Below, piece by piece: positions 20,641-26,010 of a DNA stretch of 26,010 bases. Positions within the stretch are counted from its first letter, which is position 1; each line of letters opens with the position of its first letter. A program made the translations under genes and the position numbers. Under the pieces are notes generated by a model. It did not search any database and was not told where the DNA came from. It was given only the letters and a program-made list of their open reading frames with translations. Source of the stretch: Priapulus caudatus (lineage: Eukaryota > Priapulida > Priapulimorpha > Priapulimorphida > Priapulidae); assembly GCF_000485595.1 (NCBI RefSeq), contig NW_014577297.1:255837-281846 (forward strand), written 5' to 3'.

Positions 20641-20935
20641 TTTGCGCGACACTGACATCAAATTATAGTGGTGTTCCTAGTTTCTCAATGAGTGAATTAT
20701 TATTATTTCTTATTTAATACTTATAGGCTTTATGTGACAGTGTACGCGCATGGCCTGGGCGTGTAGTTTAACCAGGCAAGCCGGTCAGTTAGATGCGATA
20801 TGCATGTCTACTAAAGGCAGCTTCTAAGTTACAACAACCAGTTGAAAACGCTCCAAGGCGGCGTGTGTACTGCCAGTGGTGTCGCGCCCAGCTTGCAACG
20901 TGGCGGTTGTGCCGTGGTACCCGTTGGTGTGGTAG

Positions 20936-21027
20936 ACACTGTAAATCTCACTAATCATAAAGGCTTAAACTTCACGCTTTGCGTTGTCCCGATTAGAGGG
21001 CTGATGACTTAGTGAGATTTACAGTGT
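20936..21027. repeat. 19-bp perfect inverted repeat (hairpin) upstream of ACBP
   Basis: ACACTGTAAATCTCACTAA at 20936-20954 is exactly complementary to TTAGTGAGATTTACAGTGT at 21009-21027, with a 54-nt spacer. It lies about 280 bp upstream of the ACBP start codon. It may be a minimal MITE, as CACTG-type ends are common, or a structured transcript. There is no coding content. Confidence 0.85.
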
Positions 21028-21123
21028 TACAGTGGCTATAAGACTGACATGACAGGTTCAAATCTCAATGAGGAATATATTATTTTACGTTATATTTTTT
21101 TTCATATAATATTTTAATTCCCA

Positions 21124-21309
21124 ATGTCATTTCGAGCGCTGTGGCGTCACAAGTACATAGCCAATCCGCTTCCTTTACCTTCTTGTTCTGCTATCAGGCA
21201 CTTAAGCACTTTGCCACCGGCTCATGCTACCAGTTACGCGTATCTGTTGTCTGCTTGTCACGTCACTTGTCAGTTCATAGATATTCGTCCTCAAATCAAG
21301 CACTCCAAA
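21124..21309 (+). other. ACBP 5' UTR or in-frame N-terminal extension
   Basis: The ACBP frame is open from ATG 21124. The 62-residue extension starts [19 protein letters not shown], is basic and hydroxylated, and has no Asp or Glu before about residue 53, resembling a mitochondrial targeting peptide. The alternative is ordinary 5' UTR: a CCAAT box (near 21162) and an initiator-like TCAGTT (near 21271) could place transcription start inside this stretch, favouring the short cytosolic form. Confidence 0.45.
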
Positions 21310-21718
21310 ATGCCTAACAGTGCAGAATTCGAGAAAGCAGCAAATGATGCCAGGAACTTGAAGGCAAAGCCAAACGATCAACAGCTACTAGAGATATACG
21401 GGTTATTTAAGCAGGCGACAGTCGGCGACGTGAACACGGAACGGCCAGGAATGCTGGATTTCAAAGGTAGCGACACCCTGTCGTTCTGACACGTTCTGAG
21501 TACTAGTAATAGTATAGAATCTGGGTCACCTACCTGGAAATGATCCGAACTATTGGCTCTAATTCGCACAGTTGCACCAAACTGCATATTTTTCTTCTTT
21601 ACTAGGAAAGGCGAAGTGGGATATCTGGGAAGGCAAGAAAGGAACAGCCACTGGGGAAGCAGAGCAGAAGTACATCAGTGCTGTGCAGGGTCTCATAGAG
21701 CAGTACGGACTGGAGTGA
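21310..21718 (+). CDS. DBI: Acyl-CoA-binding protein (ACBP / diazepam-binding inhibitor)
   Basis: Cytosolic carrier that binds medium- and long-chain acyl-CoA esters and supplies them to lipid metabolism. Exon 1 coding is 21310-21466 and exon 2 is 21606-21718 (TGA 21716-21718), joined across a 139-bp GT-AG intron with a clear TTTTTCTTCTTTACTAG acceptor. The spliced protein is 89 residues, against 86-87 for typical family members, so it is complete. It begins [13 protein letters not shown]. The family signature [18 protein letters not shown] occupies residues 34-51 and KAKWDIW 54-60. Ligand contacts equivalent to mammalian Tyr28, Lys32, Lys54 and Tyr73 are Tyr30, Lys34, Lys56 and Tyr75. I chose the ATG at 21310 because it starts at the usual family N-terminus and has A at -3. 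The same frame is open upstream to an ATG at 21124, which could add 62 residues. DBI is used as the family symbol; orthology to a particular paralogue is not shown. Confidence 0.96.
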
Positions 21719-22330
21719 ATCAACGCTGTAGCCACTCGCAGACAGTATCTGAAGAAATGAACTTTTTTATACCTAAAAATGACCTAGAGATTAATAACGA
21801 GTACGAAACTATATTATATATACATCATTTTGTGATGTGTAATGATGTACACCGTACACACATTGGCCATGGCCTATCGTCGCAAGGTCTGTATTCACAG
21901 GGTGTGGTAATTTATAATATATATAATCGCGATGCTTACTTATTCAGTAATGTATAGCATGGCATGTGTGAAAGCCTGTACGTGGTTGTGAAATCTTGGG
22001 TGTAATATTCATAATGCAATATGTGAGAAGCAATGCCTAAAGAATGCTACTCGTTTCAAGCCATTACATATTTTTGATTAGCATCGGAAAGTTATCTGGA
22101 GCATGCATTGAACCTGTTTGCAATAATGCAAAATTAAATATTTGATCACAGATTCATCATTCCAGTTGCTTTGCTACGGACTTTTGTCACATTCCCATCG
22201 TTTATGTATGCAACATTCAGAGATAGAAGATTCAACCTGAAGCAGCTTTTTGATGAGATTTTTGATTGGCACACAGTGAAATATGCTTCACTCATGTGCA
22301 ATGTTGTTTTAATAAACTTGTGCTTAATTG
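21719..22330 (+). other. ACBP 3' UTR with candidate poly(A) signals
   Basis: AT-rich, no further coding exon of ACBP. ATTAAA at 22133-22138 and AATAAA at 22311-22316 are candidate poly(A) signals. The second is followed by GT-rich 'gctgttgttttgcacatc'. An open frame overlapping the end of this stretch (from 22171) shows no family or splice support. Confidence 0.45.
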
Positions 22331-22507
22331 ATCTCCTGCGTAATGCTGTTGTTTTGCACATCTTGCTGTTATCGTTGACAGTGTGGTATAAACGGATGGA
22401 CGTGGTGTCGCTCATCTCGTTACAAAAGCACCGGTTGGACCTATTTCATGTACGTGCCCCGGGCAGACAAGTGTCTGGTAGTCGGTGCAATGAACTTGTC
22501 ACCTTTC

Positions 22508-23014
22508 TAAAGTGGGGGACACACCAGGCGAAATTCGCATGGTGTGTCCGCTCACGCGCGGGCGAATTTCGCTGCGAATTTCATCCGCACCGAAATTCGC
22601 AGCGATCAAACGTTTGATATTTTCGCTGCTAATTTTTATCGCTGCGTACAAATTCGCATGGTGTCTCCGTGGAAGCGAAAATCAAGCCGGCCGATGTGAT
22701 AATGCAGCGTATCATTGATCAGTATGCTAATCACGTGATTGAACATACAATGGGAATACAATGGGACATAGTACAATGGTAGTGGGATGTATGGGCAAGA
22801 TTTCTTGGAATCTTTCACCAGAGACCACATGACTGTTGGAGCCGTGTGGCACCAGTAGATCACGTGTAGTAGTACGCTGCGGACGTGCGAATAAATTCGC
22901 ATGGTGTGTCCGCTCAATTATCGCATGCGCCATGATGCGGGTGCGAATATTTTCGCTGCAGATATGAGCGCCGCTGACGTGCGAATAAATTTGCATGGTG
23001 TGTCCCAGGCTTTA
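22508..23014. mobile_element. Palindromic TIR element (MITE-like), 507 bp
   Basis: The left end TAAAGTGGGGGACACACCA (22508-22526) matches the reverse complement of the right end (TAAAGCCTGGGACACACCA, 22996-23014). The subunit GGACACACCATGCGAATT and its complement recur at about 22534-22549, 22650-22668, 22889-22910 and 22984-23004, with many 'gcgaaatt/aattcgc' palindromes, so the element can fold repeatedly on itself. A central non-palindromic core (about 22690-22870) has no intact ORF. Superfamily unresolved; no clear target-site duplication. Confidence 0.75.
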
Positions 23015-24443
23015 CGGAATCCAGAACAATATGCCCAAATGTCGCAGCTTGTACATTGCTACTACACAGGCCGGTGATCGCAGACTATAGTGTTGGGGGC
23101 TATATAGAATGTGGGACAAGCAGTTGGCCTTGGCTGTAGAATGAAAAAGGCAGATAAATATAACCTGGTATATCAACCACGTGGGTGCAGTGATGAAATT
23201 ACAGTAAAACAACGACACCGTATTCACTTTTCACCATTTTATATGCTCTATGTGAACTGATATACTCTTGACCCTATATCCACGAGCATTGATCGACAAA
23301 AATAATTGCAAAAACCACATCTCACTCAATATGCAATCAAACCCAGCCAATTCAAACAAACAAGGTATTCACATTCATAATATGAGAAGTAGATGAACGA
23401 GCGATCTCTCTCATTCAAGTATGCCCAATTATATATTGAGTAGCTCCAGGGGGTGACTAAAAAAGCGGTTGCCAGAAACCTAGCATGCATTGCTTTTAAT
23501 TTAATCCTGTACTGATAAATAGAAGGTGATATTCAACACCTACGTTGTCAGACAACTACGTACAACGACTACATTGTCAGCATTTATTTGCTATGTCAAC
23601 AGTGCCGATCAGTTAGTGCACATTCACACTGCACATACACGAGTATTAGCGAGTACTTCAGCACAGACGGATACACGAGTAGCTTGATTGCATATGCAGC
23701 CGTGCACTAACAAGGGCAAAGAACAATTATTATCACGTCAATTACTGTACCTGCTAGTGGATTATAAAGTCCACAAGGATTAAACGGTCTCCAGGGACTC
23801 GACTCTCCCATTTGTGGTTGATAACTTGCAGACTTGAGAGGACACGGAGCCTCACTACAGCCGAGTTAAGATTCCACTGCCCACAGTTCAGCAGCTTGAC
23901 CGACATATGCAGGGCAGTTATGCGCTTAGTGTTGCTCACTAGCTTGATAATTCTGCTTCTCTAGAACGACTTTGACAGTCATTAATCAGCAAATAATTAA
24001 TAAGGCAATAATGCATCGGCCGAGCCATGAGTGCCCCAGATTCACAAAACCATAAAAATTCCTAACTCTCTCTCGGTGAAGACAAAACCTTCATGTTTCG
24101 ATGTTTAAACGTGTACATATCGATTTTAATAGCGATTAACAGAATGCGCATTCACAAGATCGGGAGACTCGAAGACAGTGCGAGACGAACCTGGCTCACG
24201 GATATTCAAATAGAATGTGTTAGCACAGTAACATACTCTGAACAATCATACAATGAAAATTTGACTATGTCGATTCTTTATTGTGGCCCAAGATTGAACA
24301 TGCGCACGTTGAGCGTCATACATCAACCGATGTCAACATCACGCAGAACTGGGAAAACGTCAACCGTCCACCGGTTTGTAGTATTTACCTTTAAACTTTG
24401 CATCGGAAAGGAGGGGGATTTAGTTCTATGGATTCGATGACAA
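23015..24443. other. No gene recognised
   Basis: AT-rich unique DNA. Open frames at 23754-23939 (- strand, 61 codons) and 24093-24440 (+ strand, 115 codons) show no recognised domain, no clear splice context and no conserved motif. I leave them as unsupported. Confidence 0.5.
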
Positions 24444-24548
24444 CATGTATGTACTACACAGTACTAGTAGTAGTACTACATACTACACAGCACTACAAAT
24501 AGTACTGTGTGTGACAGTACTACCATTAGTATTATATGTACTACAGAA
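24444..24548. repeat. AGTACTAC-type palindromic simple repeat
   Basis: Built from GTACTAC, AGTACT and ACTACACAG words on both strands (for example 'cagtactagtagtagtacta'), giving many short self-complementary segments. It abuts the start of LTR-like repeat copy 2 at 24549. Confidence 0.75.
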
Positions 24549-25144
24549 CAACGTAGCGCGAGCACTGATGGGTGGGGTCCAGCCTTACGGCCCCTGGTGG
24601 GGATCAGGAAGCTCTAAGTTTTTTTTAGCATTTTTGAGGTGAAAAATCAAGCCTCTGTATGCTAAACAAAGAAATAAACACGTTTGTAGAGCACTTCTGA
24701 TCCGTATCCAAACTTCTAATTTTACTGTAGTGTGGCGATTTCAGGGGGATGATGTCATACAACCAGAGACCAGTTCAACAGCAACAGAGATAGAAAGTTC
24801 CCCTAGCGACAGGTAGAAAGTTTTACCCAACGACATAGACAAGCGCGGGAGAGGGGGTCCCATAGCTACCAGATGTGGGCGGTAAGGGAGTTGCGCCACC
24901 ATGTACACGGACGAGGCGAGGGAGTTGCGCCGGCCGAGCACGTGGCGGACAGGGCGGGTGCGACGCTCAGACATATACTGGACCAAGGTGGTTGCATCAC
25001 CCGTACACGTGTTAAGCGAGGGGGGTGACAACGGCAGGCACCTGAGACGTGAGAGGGGGGCACTGCCCGGATCCTACGTCACCGCAGGGTCCTATATAAG
25101 CAGCCAAGAGGAAACTGTAAAATCAGTCGGTCGTCGGACGGCCA

Positions 25145-25320
25145 CGAACGAACGCGCTTGAGAAAGCGAACGAACGCGCTTGAGAAAGCGAACGAACGAT
25201 CGAACGAACGAACGCGCTTGAGAAAGCGAACGAACGAACGAACGAACGAACGCGCTTGAGAAAGCGAACGAACGAACGAACGAACGAACACGCTCGTGGG
25301 AGCGAACGATCGCGCTCGAG
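25145..25320. repeat. Array of (GAAC)n and GCGCTTGAGAAAGCG hairpins
   Basis: GCGCTTGAGAAAGCG, self-complementary at CGCTT/AAGCG, occurs four times (25154, 25176, 25214 and 25252) separated by variable GAAC tetranucleotide runs. Copy 1 of the host repeat has only one such unit (17112-17126) followed by one GAAC run. The minus strand gives spurious SFVRSF-type open frames. Confidence 0.92.
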
Positions 25321-25392
25321 AGAGCGCACACACACCGTCAGAGGGAGAGCCACCCACTAGCAGGACGACGCCCGAGAAGGTATATCTTATAC

Positions 25393-25446
25393 CAGGAGCG
25401 TATAATGACAAATAAGTAGGAGCGTATTTGTCATTATACGCGCCTG
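25393..25446. repeat. Strong 17-bp stem-loop conserved in the LTR-like repeat
   Basis: GCGTATAATGACAAATA (25398-25414) pairs perfectly with 25425-25441 around a 10-nt loop. After one mismatch, four more pairs (CAGG/CCTG) extend it. Copy 1 keeps the structure in degraded form at about 17291-17355. Confidence 0.88.
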
Positions 25447-26010
25447 CTTATACTAAGGGAGGGGCCCGGAGCTATAGCCTACCCCGGACAGGGAGACACG
25501 CTGCCAACCCACAAACTCGCGCCGATCCGCGGCAGCACACGACGGGGAGAGACAGACGAGGAGCGGCGCCGGGGGCTACAATATTAACCCGTAGAATAGC
25601 CAAGAGTTAAGTTAAACGTGTAATAACCTAACGAGGTAACGTAAACGGGACATGAGTAATATATATATATACAACGGATGGTATATATATATATATACGC
25701 TATATTTGAGATACGTGCAGTGAATGTTATTCGTATGTACGATGAATAAAACCATCCGTTGTATAAAGACTATCTAAGGACTTGCGTTCATTTCACTCTG
25801 GGGTGTTTCTTGCTACTGCATCACCGTCGTACTATATACCTTCACGGTCGGAGCGGAAAATGATCCCGACACAAATAAATTACACGTGCTAACCACAGCA
25901 CGTGTGAAAGTCCAGTGTGGCCACCCCTAGGGCCACTACAGTAGTGCGATAGTGTTGTAAATTAAGGCTATCCACGGAAATTGCTGTTTCGCAGAAAAAT
26001 AAAGGGGAAA

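Larger units (their letters stand above)
24549..26010 (+). mobile_element. LTR-like promoter-bearing repeat, copy 2 (cut by window end)
   Basis: Same orientation and order of landmarks as 16409-18010. TATA box CTATATAAGC at 25091-25100, hairpin/GAAC array 25145-25320, hairpin 25393-25446, hairpin 25668-25765, AATAAA 25874-25879, and 'gtggccacccctagggccac' near 25917. It still aligns with copy 1 at the last base, so its right end lies beyond the window. The sequence between the two copies contains ACBP and no gag-pol genes, so the copies are not the two LTRs of one intact element. Confidence 0.7.

Noticed and set aside
22171-22617. 148-codon frame
   Set aside because: Runs from the ACBP 3' UTR into the palindromic TIR element without any recognisable domain.
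24093-24440. 115-codon frame on the + strand
   Set aside because: No family motif, no splice context and composition like the AT-rich surroundings.
25079-25411. Three overlapping minus-strand frames rich in SFVRSF
   Set aside because: They are translations of the (GAAC)n/hairpin array; all three frames are open because of the repeat. The same applies to 16802-17430.
16409-26010. A single LTR retrotransposon with both LTRs
   Set aside because: The 6.5 kb between the two copies contains ACBP and several small elements but no gag, protease, reverse transcriptase or integrase motif.

Overview
The window is animal genomic DNA, most likely from a non-vertebrate metazoan. Genes are split by GT-AG introns with good branch points, poly(A) signals are present, and there are no bacterial-style operons. 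Most of the sequence is mobile-element and tandem-repeat material. I cannot name the species. The decayed transposon protein at 3.5-6.2 kb belongs, from memory, to a family common in marine invertebrate genomes, which fits but does not prove an origin.

Layout: 1-175 is a GT microsatellite, followed by a CAG-rich possible first exon with a clean donor at 327 and a candidate small coding exon at 640-713. From about 955 to 12064 there is a direct tandem duplication of a unit of about 3.7 kb. The left unit (955-8375) is split by a 3.6-kb terminal-inverted-repeat DNA transposon (about 3020-6665), whose single long protein is broken by many frame changes. The right unit (8393-12064) has no insertion and acts as the empty-site control. 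Each unit also contains a long foldback with arms of about 450 bp.

At 12093-13770 are the last exons of an unidentified coiled-coil-type gene on the + strand. A 336-bp MITE (12818-13153) lies just upstream of the third of these exons. The stop codon of this gene is followed directly by a degenerate minisatellite whose unit contains the gene's own last codons and stop. From 14.3 to 16.4 kb I recognise no gene. A promoter-bearing, LTR-like repeat of about 1.6 kb occurs at 16409-18010 and again at 24549-26010, where the window cuts it off. Both copies carry a TATA box, (GAAC)n arrays, strong hairpins and AATAAA.

The one confidently identified gene is acyl-CoA-binding protein (ACBP/DBI) at 21310-21718: two coding exons, 89 residues, all expected ligand-binding residues present. 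It is flanked by small non-autonomous elements: a possible MITE at 20288-20508, a possible tRNA-derived SINE at 20530-20640 (- strand), a 19-bp perfect inverted repeat at 20936-21027, and a palindromic TIR element at 22508-23014.

Paired repeat copies differ mainly by single-base insertions and deletions. This raises the possibility of uncorrected long-read errors in repeats, so frame breaks in repeat-borne ORFs should be read with caution. I see no defence system, CRISPR array or biosynthetic cluster. The best candidate for something poorly described is the TIR transposon and its uncharacterised protein family.
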